In this document: positions 1 to 6,687 of the stretch, one piece after another
How the letters are laid out: each line of letters opens with the position of its first letter
Numbering within the stretch: the stretch's first letter is position 1
NCBI GenBank assembly: GCA_003641795.1
Contig: QNAP01000060.1
Location: forward strand, 1-8,790
Reading direction: 5' to 3'
Length of the DNA: 8,790 bases
Source: Thermotogae bacterium
GTDB taxonomy: Bacteria; Thermotogota; Thermotogae; UBA12178
Made by a program: the position numbers and the translations under genes
Notes under the pieces: generated by a model
What the model saw: only the letters and a program-made list of their open reading frames with translations
Databases searched by the model: none
What the model was told of the DNA's origin: nothing

Positions 1-85
1 GGTGGTGGGATGAAAGAGCTTGCTTCGGCGCTTCGCAAGTCAAGCATTCTGCGATGTGGAATCAAGAGAGAAGGGTAGAAGATAC
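1..85. other. left-edge sequence without a recognisable gene
   Basis: This stretch lies beyond the stop of the minus-strand transposase-like frame. On the plus strand a frame is open from position 3 to the TGA at 126-128 (41 codons), but it has no start inside the window and its translation resembles no protein family I know. It carries TTCGGCGCTTCG-type repeated motifs flanked by CTTGC and GCAAG. It is probably the continuation of the same degenerate element or of a dispersed repeat. Confidence 0.3.
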
Positions 86-355
86 TCACTCGGCGCTCGT
101 GAGGCCGTGTAATCGTGTGGGATTCTGAAACGGTGAAGAGAAGTGCTCGCTTCGGCTGTTGTTGCCATCCAATTCTGTGAATCGATACGAGATGCTGCAT
201 AGCTTCAATAGGATGGAAGATTTCAAGTTGTCCTTGTCGTAATAAGCCTTTCTTCTACCTCTGCCTTGCTTGTTAACGAAGTTAGAAGGCAAAAGCATGT
301 CCAACAGCTCAATGATCTTTACAATATCGCTTTTTGAAAGTTCATGTGGAATCAT
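86..355 (-). pseudogene. possible transposase N-terminal fragment (decayed or truncated)
   Basis: The minus-strand frame encodes 89 residues starting at an ATG at 353-355. Residues 1 to about 60 look like the start of an IS4/ISL3-like DDE transposase: an acidic and hydrophobic helix, then a basic GRGRRK stretch followed by Y-x-D-K-D-N-L-x-x-x-I-L-L-K-L, comparable to the common R-G-R-P-x-K-Y-x-D-x-x-L-x-x-x-L-L-L-K-L pattern. From about residue 62 (after TEL) the sequence turns into an S/N/R/H-rich string that does not look like a folded protein, and it stops at 86. No catalytic DDE domain is present before the window edge. No strong ribosome site precedes the start. I infer a frameshifted or truncated mobile-element remnant; a spurious frame is the main alternative. 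The family match is by eye only. Confidence 0.35.
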
Positions 356-387
356 TCATTCGTGCTTTCTTTCTTGTTTTGAGGTAT

Positions 388-408
388 TTCAATGGTACCG
401 TCATTGAA
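388..408. repeat. inverted repeat TTCAATG / CATTGAA
   Basis: Seven-base perfect arms at 388-394 and 402-408 surround a 7-base centre (GTACCGT). The compact 21-bp dyad could be a protein-binding site or part of a mobile-element end. It lies just outside the start of the minus-strand transposase-like frame and over 300 bases before the bgl promoter, so a role in bgl control is not indicated. A chance occurrence is possible. Confidence 0.4.
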
Positions 409-657
409 TGTGGAAGTCCGCCTTTTTCGTGACATTCTATTAGTTACCAATGCGGCGATCAACTGCACAGAGTATCGTTTGGTAATAAAGACCAAGGAGA
501 AATCGGAAAGCAGACCCGCCCTTCACCTTTTGGGGACAGTAGTCCGTCAGAAAACGGGTCTCCACGCATCAGCGCTTTGGTACATCTTTTTGTAAATTAA
601 GGTGAAAATCTTTGTTTCGTAGAGAAAAAATACATTTTAAGTAGCTTTGAAGAAACT

Positions 658-700
658 ATCGCTGATAATCCCTTTTTTTAGCTAAAAATCGCGAATAATC
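658..700. repeat. 13-base direct repeat pair, 30-base period, upstream of bglR promoter
   Basis: ATCGCTGATAATC (658-670) and ATCGCGAATAATC (688-700) match at 11 of 13 positions. Their starts are exactly 30 bases apart, about three helical turns, so they face the same side of the DNA. The second copy ends four bases before the -35 hexamer at 705. The placement fits binding of a regulator or an upstream activating role, but no binding protein is identified by the sequence. Confidence 0.45.
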
Positions 701-704
701 ATAC

Positions 705-733
705 TTGAATGCAGTGTTGCAACGGCGTATAAT
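705..733 (+). promoter_or_regulatory. promoter of the bgl operon
   Basis: TTGAAT (705-710) and TATAAT (728-733) are separated by exactly 17 bases, a near-consensus housekeeping (sigma-A) promoter. Transcription would begin around 740, giving a leader of about 35 bases before the bglR start at 775. The spacer contains the 8-base palindrome GTTGCAAC (716-723), which could belong to an operator but is short. This is the only strong promoter I see ahead of the operon. Confidence 0.75.
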
Positions 734-774
734 TTATTTCTGAGAAAGATATTTCGATCCCGGAGGTTTCTTCA

Positions 775-1917
775 GTGCATAGAAAACTGAACCCAGTATC
801 CATGAAGAAAGAAAACAAGAAGATGATTCTAAGGTACCTGATTGAAAAAGGGCAGAGTAGCAGGATGGAGATCGTCCGTAAAACGGGACTCGCCCAAAGT
901 GCCGTTTGGAGGATTATGAGTGAATTGGTAAACGATGGCTTTGTAGAAGAGAGAGGCTTTGCCCCAGGAAAGAGAAGAAAATCTGTTATTTATGGTCCTG
1001 CGAGATCTTTCATCACTTCGGTGATATACAACGTCGAAGTCTTGGAAACGCTTGTTGCGATAGGTTTCTTGGATGGGTCTTGGCGAATCCTCGAAAGATT
1101 TCCCACACCGTCGACATTCGAATCGTTCAAAGAGAGAGTAAAGACATCGCTTGAAAAAATCAAGAAGGATCTGACCTTCAAAGAAGGTATCACAAAAGTC
1201 GTATTTTCTTTACCAGGTATGGTCAACTACGAGAAGAAGCTCTTGATTTACGCGCCGAATTTGAAGTGGAAGAATATCGATTTTCAGAAAGCCTTCGAGG
1301 ATCTCGAATGGGAGGTTTTTGTGGAAAACGATGCCAACCTTTCCCTTATGGCCGAACAATTTTTCTCCAATGATGTGAAGAAATCGAAGGTTGCGTTCTT
1401 TCTTTACTTTGGGGAAGGAGTAGGTGGCGCAATTTCTGTAAACGGAAGTATCGTCAGGGGGAAAAATTCCGCTGCAGGTGAAATAGGACACGTTATGTTC
1501 GATGGAAAAAACAGTGAGATAGAGCGCTTTCTTTCCGTTTTAAGACTCATCAGCAAAGCACGAGACTGGATTGGAAATGGGGAGGATTCTCTGAGTGAGA
1601 AGTTTCAGCATCTTAAACGTCTTTGGTTCGCCGGACAAGAAGATGTAAAAAGGATACTCGAAGATTACCTATGCCACGTTGGAATCGTTCTGAGAAACAT
1701 AATTTATCTTCTGAATCCCGACGTCATTGTCCTGGGAGGATTGATAAATGACATACACGAGACGTTCGGTCCGTGCATAAAAAGGGAGATTGAGATGGAC
1801 ATGGAAAAGGAAATAGTAGCCGGTGTTCAAATAAGAGACACGGCTTTTAAAGAAGTTCCTCCCTCTCTTGTTGGAGGGAATGTCTTGGTCATTGAACATT
1901 TTCTGAAAACTCTATAG
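775..1917 (+). CDS. bglR: ROK-family transcriptional regulator of the bgl operon
   Basis: This 380-residue protein has the usual length of ROK repressors: an N-terminal winged helix-turn-helix (about residues 14-60) and a sugar-kinase-like ligand domain (about 80-380). In the ligand domain E-N-D-A-N lies at 184-188, the glycine-rich G-E-G-V-G-G at 213-218, and G-E-I-G-H at 235-239, where E236 and H239 are the expected sugar contacts. The N-terminal phosphate-binding D-x-G-G-T motif of true ROK kinases is absent, so it should bind sugar but not phosphorylate it. The cysteine cluster that normally follows the GH and holds zinc is also missing; the only cysteines are C300 and C334. The GTG start is set by GGAGGT at 762-767, seven bases upstream. 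It is first in the operon, so it probably represses its own transcription. The name follows the T. maritima homologue (TM0032); the inducer, probably glucose or a beta-glucoside, is inferred. Confidence 0.85.
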   Translation: MHRKLNPVSMKKENKKMILRYLIEKGQSSRMEIVRKTGLAQSAVWRIMSELVNDGFVEERGFAPGKRRKSVIYGPARSFITSVIYNVEVLETLVAIGFLDGSWRILERFPTPSTFESFKERVKTSLEKIKKDLTFKEGITKVVFSLPGMVNYEKKLLIYAPNLKWKNIDFQKAFEDLEWEVFVENDANLSLMAEQFFSNDVKKSKVAFFLYFGEGVGGAISVNGSIVRGKNSAAGEIGHVMFDGKNSEIERFLSVLRLISKARDWIGNGEDSLSEKFQHLKRLWFAGQEDVKRILEDYLCHVGIVLRNIIYLLNPDVIVLGGLINDIHETFGPCIKREIEMDMEKEIVAGVQIRDTAFKEVPPSLVGGNVLVIEHFLKTL

Positions 1918-1931
1918 TGGTTTTCACTATA
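1913..1931. promoter_or_regulatory. candidate operator or hairpin between bglR and bglE
   Basis: TATAGTG (1913-1919) and CACTATA (1925-1931) form a perfect 7-bp inverted repeat around GTTTT. It overlaps the bglR stop codon (1915-1917) and ends 13 bases before the bglE ribosome site. A dyad just before the binding-protein gene is a natural place for a ROK repressor site. TTGAAC at 1892-1897 with TATAGT at 1913-1918 could be a weak second promoter, but the 15-base spacer is short. As RNA it would be only a weak AU-rich stem. The operator role is inferred. Confidence 0.45.
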
Positions 1932-1956
1932 ACTTCAACTTCGAGGAGGTGTTTTT

Positions 1957-3768
1957 ATGAAACGGTTGTTTGTGTTTCTCGTCTTAGCACTAACCATCTC
2001 GTTGTTTGCGCAGGTTTCTGTCCCAAGGGAAGAAACGGTGTACATTGCTGGTTGTTTGTGGGGGCCGGCAACGACGTGGAATCTTTACGCACCACAGTCG
2101 ACATGGGGTACTGATCAATTCTTGTATATTCCAGCGTTCCAGTACGATCTTGGAAGAGACGCTTGGATTCCGTTGATCGCGGAAACGTACGAATTTCTCG
2201 ACGACAAGACGTTGAGGATCTACATAAGACCCGAAGCAAAGTGGAGCGATGGTGAACCGATCACGGCTGAAGACTTCGTGTATGCCCTAGAACTCTCAAA
2301 GAAGCTCGGCATAGGACCAGGCGTTGGATGGGATAGTTACATTGAAAATGTAAGAGCCATCGCTTCAAAGGTTGTCGAGTTCAAAGCAAGAACGGAGCCG
2401 TTGAATTACTTCCAATTCCTTTCATACTCACTTGGAGCTCAGCCGATGCCCAAACACGTCTACTCCAAGCTCGAAGCTGCAGGAACGATAAAAGACTGGA
2501 TCAACGATAAACCTGAGGAGCAGGTTGTCTCTGGTCCGTACAAACTCTACCACCACGACCCGAATATCGTTATCTACCAGAGAATCGATAACTGGTGGGG
2601 TAAGGACATCTTTGGGTTGCCAAGACCCAAATACATTGCGCACGTGATCTACAAAGACAACCCAAGTGCGAGTTTGGCCGTGGAAAGGGGAGACGTGGAC
2701 TGGGTTGGATTGTTCATCCCAAGCGTTTGGGAAATGTGGGAAAAGAAGAAGCTGCCCATTGGCACATGGTACAAAGAAAAACCGTACTTCCTACCAGACG
2801 GTGTCGGGTTCGTTTACTTGAACAACACAAAGCCGGGACTTTCTGATCCTGCTGTCAGAAAAGCCATTGCTTATGCTATACCTTATGAAGAGATGTTGGT
2901 GAAGGCTTACTTTGGTTACGGTAGCCAAGCGCATCCTTCGATGGTCATAGACTTGTTTGAACCTAACAAGCAGTACATAAACTACGAACTCGCTAAGAAA
3001 GCTTGGGGCACAAGCGACGGAAGAATACCATTCGACCTTGAGAAGGCAAAGAAAATCCTCGACGAAGCGGGATACAAACCCGGCAAGGACGGTATTAGGG
3101 TTGGCCCGGACGGCACGAAGCTTGGTCCATACACGATATCCGTTCCTTACGGATGGACAGACTGGATGATGATGTGTGAAATGATCGCCAAGAACTTGAA
3201 GAGCATAGGCATCGACGTTGTCACAGAATTCCCAGACTTCTCCGTGTGGGCAGACCGAATGACGAAGGGAACATTCGACCTCATCATCTCTTGGAGTGTT
3301 GGTCCGAGCTTCGATCACCCGTTCAACATCTACAGGTTCGTACTCGACAAGAGACTATCTGCACCTGTCGGTGAAGTGACATGGGCGGGAGACTGGGAAA
3401 GGTACGACAACGACGAAGTTGTTGAGCTTCTGGACAAGGCAGTTTCCACATTGGATCCAGAGGTCAGGAAGAATGCTTACTTCAGGATCCAAGAGATCGT
3501 TTACAGAGATATGCCAAGTGTACCTGCGTTCTATACTGCACACTGGTACGAGTACTCAACAAAGTACTGGATCAACTGGCCCAACGAAGAGAATCCGTTC
3601 TGGTTCAGACCTGCTCCTTGGCACGCGGATACTTTGCCGACGCTGTTCAGTATCTCTTCGAAGAACAATCCGCAATCTGTTCCAACATGGATAGAAACTA
3701 CTGACAAAGGTGGACTCGGCATACCCACTGCGAAGGTGTTCACAGACCTTCAATCTGCGGGGAAGTGA
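1957..3768 (+). CDS. bglE: extracellular substrate-binding protein of beta-glucoside ABC transporter
   Basis: A 603-residue periplasmic binding protein of the oligopeptide/dipeptide class (SBP_bac_5 family), of typical length. Residues 1-18 are a signal peptide (K2-R3, hydrophobic core, likely cut after A18). No cysteine follows at the cleavage site, so it should be a soluble secreted protein and not a lipoprotein. The family hallmark W-S-D-G-E (96-100) followed by T-A-E-D (103-106) is clear. The protein is very rich in tryptophan (W-W, W-x-x-W and P-W-H clusters), which suits stacking against sugar rings. The homologue in T. maritima (TM0031, BglE) is reported to bind cellobiose and laminaribiose; the same ligands are inferred here from the neighbouring beta-glucosidase. 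The ATG is preceded by AGGAGGT (1944-1950) at six bases. A GC-rich stem-loop follows the stop, probably giving higher expression than the permeases. Peptide binding is the less likely alternative. Confidence 0.88.
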   Translation: MKRLFVFLVLALTISLFAQVSVPREETVYIAGCLWGPATTWNLYAPQSTWGTDQFLYIPAFQYDLGRDAWIPLIAETYEFLDDKTLRIYIRPEAKWSDGEPITAEDFVYALELSKKLGIGPGVGWDSYIENVRAIASKVVEFKARTEPLNYFQFLSYSLGAQPMPKHVYSKLEAAGTIKDWINDKPEEQVVSGPYKLYHHDPNIVIYQRIDNWWGKDIFGLPRPKYIAHVIYKDNPSASLAVERGDVDWVGLFIPSVWEMWEKKKLPIGTWYKEKPYFLPDGVGFVYLNNTKPGLSDPAVRKAIAYAIPYEEMLVKAYFGYGSQAHPSMVIDLFEPNKQYINYELAKKAWGTSDGRIPFDLEKAKKILDEAGYKPGKDGIRVGPDGTKLGPYTISVPYGWTDWMMMCEMIAKNLKSIGIDVVTEFPDFSVWADRMTKGTFDLIISWSVGPSFDHPFNIYRFVLDKRLSAPVGEVTWAGDWERYDNDEVVELLDKAVSTLDPEVRKNAYFRIQEIVYRDMPSVPAFYTAHWYEYSTKYWINWPNEENPFWFRPAPWHADTLPTLFSISSKNNPQSVPTWIETTDKGGLGIPTAKVFTDLQSAGK

Positions 3769-3782
3769 TTACGTGATTGATT

Positions 3783-3805
3783 CCGGCCCCCTCCTGGGGG
3801 CCGGG
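3783..3805 (+). terminator. GC-rich stem-loop after bglE (attenuator or mRNA-stabilising)
   Basis: CCGGCCCCC (3783-3791) and GGGGGCCGG (3796-3804) form a perfect 9-bp stem closed by the loop TCCT, followed by G and only three T residues. The long GC stem with a short U run suggests partial termination, or 3' end protection of the bglE message, with read-through into bglF. It lies in the longest gap between the structural genes (69 bases), between binding protein and permease, where such structures often set their ratio. Confidence 0.75.
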
Positions 3806-3837
3806 TTTATGGAACTTCGCATAGGGAGTGAAATTGA

Positions 3838-4854
3838 GTGGCTTCTAAACCAATGTTCAGGTTTCTCCTGAGGCGTTTCATCTTTCTTCTGGTAACTTAC
3901 ATCGTTGCTACCACCGTGGTTTTCATACTTCCCAGAGCGATTCCAGGAAACCCTCTGGCTCAGATGCTTTCGAGTCTCTCTCAAGTTGCTCAGGCAAACC
4001 CGGAAGCGATAAGGGCTGCCGAAAGAACTCTGATGAAAGAATTCGGTGTGGATAAACCCGTGCTTGTACAGTATGGAGAATTTCTTTTGAAAGCATTGAG
4101 AGGAGATCTTGGAACTTCTATATCATACTACCCACGAAAGGTGATCGATCTGATAGTTCCGGTGATACCGTGGACATTGATCCTCCTTCTACCTGCCACA
4201 CTCGTTGCATGGATACTCGGAAACACTCTTGGAGCGTTGGCCGCTTATCGGAGAAACACATGGATAGACAAAGGAGTCTTGACTTCCTCGTTGGTTGTCT
4301 CTCAGATACCTTATTACTGGCTCGGAATGATATTCATATTCTTGTTTGGTGTGCGACTCGGATGGTTACCCGTTCAAGGTGCATACTCTCAAGGAACTAT
4401 TCCCAGTCTCAGCTGGGGATTTTTCGTGGATGCTTTGAAACATTACGTGATGCCTTTCGCATCCATCGTGATCTCCACCATGGGCGGTTGGGCGATAGGC
4501 ATGAGGGTAATGGTCGTTTACGAACTCGGAAGTGACTATGCGTTGTTTTCAGAGTATTTGGGAATGAGGGACAAGAGGATCTTCAAATACGCTTTTCGGA
4601 ACTCGCTCCTACCTCAGATAACGGGATTAGCCCTGAATTTAGGTACAGTTTTGGGAGGCGCTTTGATCACCGAGATCGTTTTCAACTATCCAGGAACAGG
4701 TTTTCTGCTCTTCAAAGCTCTGACCACCCTCGACTATCCCATGATACAGGGGATCTTCGTCATTCTCATCGCATCGGTTTATTTGGCGAACTTCATCGTG
4801 GACTTCCTCTACGCCTGGATAGATCCAAGAATACGGTTGGGACAGGAGGAATGA
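3838..4854 (+). CDS. bglF: ABC transporter permease, OppB/DppB type
   Basis: A 338-residue inner-membrane protein forming half of the translocation channel. About six hydrophobic helices are visible, near residues 11-31, 109-137, 147-172, 203-226, 262-283 and 304-328. A long soluble stretch follows helix 1 (about 32-108), as is typical for OppB/DppB. The coupling (EAA) loop, about 233-260, holds E-Y-L-G-M-R and ends in F-R-N-S-L-L-P, matching the family pattern A-R-x-K-G-L ... R-N-A-L-L-P. The N-x-P-G-x-G segment near 283-288 is also typical. The GTG start is chosen because GGGAG at 3824-3828 lies about nine bases upstream; the next in-frame ATG (3853) is too far from it. It pairs with BglG. 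Substrate specificity is inferred from context. Confidence 0.88.
   Translation: MASKPMFRFLLRRFIFLLVTYIVATTVVFILPRAIPGNPLAQMLSSLSQVAQANPEAIRAAERTLMKEFGVDKPVLVQYGEFLLKALRGDLGTSISYYPRKVIDLIVPVIPWTLILLLPATLVAWILGNTLGALAAYRRNTWIDKGVLTSSLVVSQIPYYWLGMIFIFLFGVRLGWLPVQGAYSQGTIPSLSWGFFVDALKHYVMPFASIVISTMGGWAIGMRVMVVYELGSDYALFSEYLGMRDKRIFKYAFRNSLLPQITGLALNLGTVLGGALITEIVFNYPGTGFLLFKALTTLDYPMIQGIFVILIASVYLANFIVDFLYAWIDPRIRLGQEE
4845..4849 (+). promoter_or_regulatory. ribosome binding site that sets the bglG start
   Basis: GGAGG is only one base from the ATG at 4851, which overlaps the bglF stop, but seven bases from the in-frame ATG at 4857. The spacing favours 4857 as the true start. Confidence 0.65.
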
Positions 4855-4856
4855 CC

Positions 4857-5699
4857 ATGTTTTCGACGATGATTAGACCGCTCTTTAAAAATAAAAAGTT
4901 CATAATCGGTATTTCCATATTTCTTCTCTTCCTACTGTTGGGTATCTTGGGACCGACCTTTTACAAAGTCGATCCCACGGAGATGACCTGGGATTACGAG
5001 CAACCTCCTTCCGTTGAACATCCACTCGGCACGGATACTTACGGTAGAGACATCCTTGCACAGCTACTTCATGGCATTCGATCCTCGCTCTACATAGGTT
5101 TTCTGGCAGCTACCATTTCGTTGGTGCTCGGGACGATCGTTGGCAGCTTGTCCGCGGTGAAGAGAGGCATAGTGGATGACACACTCATGGCAATGACGAA
5201 CATCGTCTTGACAACACCATCCATTTTGATCGCCATACTCATCGCGAGTTATCTGAGAATAAGAAGCATGGAGGCTGTGGCTGTCATTTTGGGACTCTTC
5301 CAATGGCCTTGGTTCGCAAGGGCGATCAGGGCCCAACTGATGAGCGTCACATCGAGAGAATACGTTTATCTCTCCATCATGGCTGGTTATTCCGACTTGA
5401 GACTGGTGATCGAAGACCTCCTTCCGACCATTGCGACCTACGCTTTCATGTCCTTCGTGCTCTTCATAAACGGAGGAATAATGGGCGAGGCAGGATTGAG
5501 TCTGATCGGACTCGGCCCTACCCGGGGCATTTCTCTGGGATTGATGTTGCAATGGGCAGTTCTTATGGAAGCTGTGAGGAGAGGGCTTTGGTGGTGGTTC
5601 ATTCCACCGGGAGTTGCCATCGTCGCAATAACGGCTTCGCTCATGGTTGTCAGTACAACAATGGATGAGGTTTTCAATCCGAGGTTGAGGGAGGAATAA
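4857..5699 (+). CDS. bglG: ABC transporter permease, OppC/DppC type
   Basis: A 280-residue inner-membrane permease, second half of the channel with BglF. A cytoplasmic N-terminus (about 1-14) leads into helix 1 (about 15-33). The OppC hallmark H-P-L-G-T-D-x-x-G-R-D follows at 55-65, then the permease core with helices near 77-100, 117-133, 138-152, 192-208 and 246-266. The coupling loop runs about 167-190 (R-E-Y-V ... D-L-L-P), and E-A-G-L-S-x-I-G-L-G at 211-220 is characteristic of the family. I chose the ATG at 4857 for its ribosome-site spacing; the ATG at 4851 would add two residues and give an ATGA overlap with bglF. Translational coupling with bglF is likely either way. Substrate, probably beta-linked disaccharides, comes from context. 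Confidence 0.87.
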   Translation: MFSTMIRPLFKNKKFIIGISIFLLFLLLGILGPTFYKVDPTEMTWDYEQPPSVEHPLGTDTYGRDILAQLLHGIRSSLYIGFLAATISLVLGTIVGSLSAVKRGIVDDTLMAMTNIVLTTPSILIAILIASYLRIRSMEAVAVILGLFQWPWFARAIRAQLMSVTSREYVYLSIMAGYSDLRLVIEDLLPTIATYAFMSFVLFINGGIMGEAGLSLIGLGPTRGISLGLMLQWAVLMEAVRRGLWWWFIPPGVAIVAITASLMVVSTTMDEVFNPRLREE

Positions 5700-5703
5700 A
5701 GAA

Positions 5704-6687
5704 GTGTTACTCAAGGTGGAGAACGCGAAAGCTTACTATAAACTGGAGAAGGTTTCCGTCAAAGCCGTTGATGGTGTCTCCTTTGAGATATTCGAAGATG
5801 AGGTCGTTGGTGTTGTGGGTGAATCTGGCAGTGGAAAGACGACGCTTTCGAATCTTGTATCCATGAATATATTGAAACCACTCACGCTTGTGGAAGGCAA
5901 GATACTTTTGAAGATCAACGGGGAGTTCAAAGAGATTTCGTCCATGTCGAGGGAAGAGGTGAAGAAAAAACTTTGGGGGAAAGAGGTCACCATCGTTCCT
6001 CAGAGCGCCATGAACGCTTTGATGCCAACAATTAGAATGGCAAAGTACGTTGAACACCTTGCACACTCCCACGACCTCGCCGAGGAAAAGCTTTTGGCGA
6101 AGGCTGAAAAGAGGTTCGAAGAGGTCGGACTGGACCCGCTTTGGTTGAAAAGATATCCTTTCGAACTCAGCGGGGGCATGAAGCAGAGGGCAGTGATAGC
6201 CATAGCGACGATTTTGAATCCGAAGCTTCTCATAGTGGACGAACCGACATCCGCTCTCGACGTTGTCAATCAAAGGGTGTTTCTCAAGGTTTTGATGCAG
6301 TTGAAAAGAATGGGCATTGTCAGAAGCATCATCTTCATAACGCACGACATCGCTACGGTTCGTCAGATCGCCGACAGAATGATCGTCATGTATGCGGGTA
6401 AGATCGTTGAAATCTCCTCGATGGAAGAGATACTACGAAAGCCACTTCATCCGTACACGCGGGGGTTGCTCAATTCTGTGTTGACCCCCGAACCCGAGAT
6501 CAGAAAGAGGGGGATCAGCGTCATTCCTGGTGCACCACCCAACCTTATAAGCCCGCCGCACGGATGTAGGTTCCATCCGAGGTGTCCTCACGTGATGGAC
6601 ATCTGTAAAGAGAAAGATCCTCCCTTAGAAGAGGTTGAAGAGGGCAGAAGAGTGGCATGCTTCCTGTATTCGGAGGAGAGAAGATGA
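5704..6687 (+). CDS. bglK: ABC transporter ATP-binding protein, OppD/DppD type
   Basis: A 327-residue cytoplasmic ATPase that drives import with BglL. Visible motifs are the Walker A G-E-S-G-S-G-K-T-T at 39-47, the signature L-S-G-G-M at 155-159, Walker B ending in D179 with catalytic E180, and the switch histidine H214. The C-terminal oligopeptide-transporter domain follows H-P-Y-T-R-G-L-L and has four cysteines (C288, C294, C301, C319) in the pattern C-x5-C-x6-C-x17-C. This is the arrangement that holds an iron-sulfur cluster in homologous Dpp/Opp ATPases. The GTG start has GGGAGG (5689-5694) nine bases upstream, inside the end of bglG. The stop overlaps the bglL start as ATGA. All catalytic residues are intact. 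Confidence 0.88.
   Translation: MLLKVENAKAYYKLEKVSVKAVDGVSFEIFEDEVVGVVGESGSGKTTLSNLVSMNILKPLTLVEGKILLKINGEFKEISSMSREEVKKKLWGKEVTIVPQSAMNALMPTIRMAKYVEHLAHSHDLAEEKLLAKAEKRFEEVGLDPLWLKRYPFELSGGMKQRAVIAIATILNPKLLIVDEPTSALDVVNQRVFLKVLMQLKRMGIVRSIIFITHDIATVRQIADRMIVMYAGKIVEISSMEEILRKPLHPYTRGLLNSVLTPEPEIRKRGISVIPGAPPNLISPPHGCRFHPRCPHVMDICKEKDPPLEEVEEGRRVACFLYSEERR

Larger units (their letters stand above)
356..704. other. gene-poor gap with several inverted repeats
   Basis: These roughly 350 bases separate the transposase-like fragment from the bgl promoter. A 67-codon plus-strand frame (392-595) exists, but it has no ribosome site and no recognisable fold, so I do not call it a gene. The stretch holds three inverted repeats with 7-bp perfect arms: 388-394 with 402-408, 444-450 with 479-485 (inner 4-bp arms at 456-459 and 474-477), and 512-518 with 555-561 (inner 4-bp hairpin at 534-537 and 542-545). 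Positions 600-704 become AT-rich, as expected upstream of a promoter, and hold a pair of 13-base direct repeats. No tRNA or rRNA is evident. Confidence 0.5.

Noticed and set aside
3..128. Plus-strand frame open from the left edge
   Set aside because: No start in the window, no family likeness, and it overlaps the minus-strand transposase-like frame; more likely repeat or degenerate DNA than the end of a gene.
392..595. 67-residue plus-strand reading frame before the bgl promoter
   Set aside because: No ribosome site before its ATG, no recognisable domain, its start falls inside an inverted repeat, and it has no clear promoter.
716..723. GTTGCAAC palindrome in the promoter spacer as a BglR operator
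   Set aside because: Eight bases is short enough to occur by chance, and no second copy is seen at the bglR/bglE junction; kept only as a remark under the promoter.
2791..3318. 175-residue minus-strand frame opposite bglE
   Set aside because: Antisense shadow of the binding-protein gene, which has signal peptide, family hallmark and a strong ribosome site.
5064..5714. 216-residue minus-strand frame opposite bglG
   Set aside because: It lies antisense to a clear permease gene, its translation is rich in H, S, R and Q without hydrophobic pattern or family motif, and it has no ribosome site.
5707..6345. 212-residue minus-strand frame opposite bglK
   Set aside because: Antisense shadow of a conserved ATPase; composition is not protein-like and no motif is visible.
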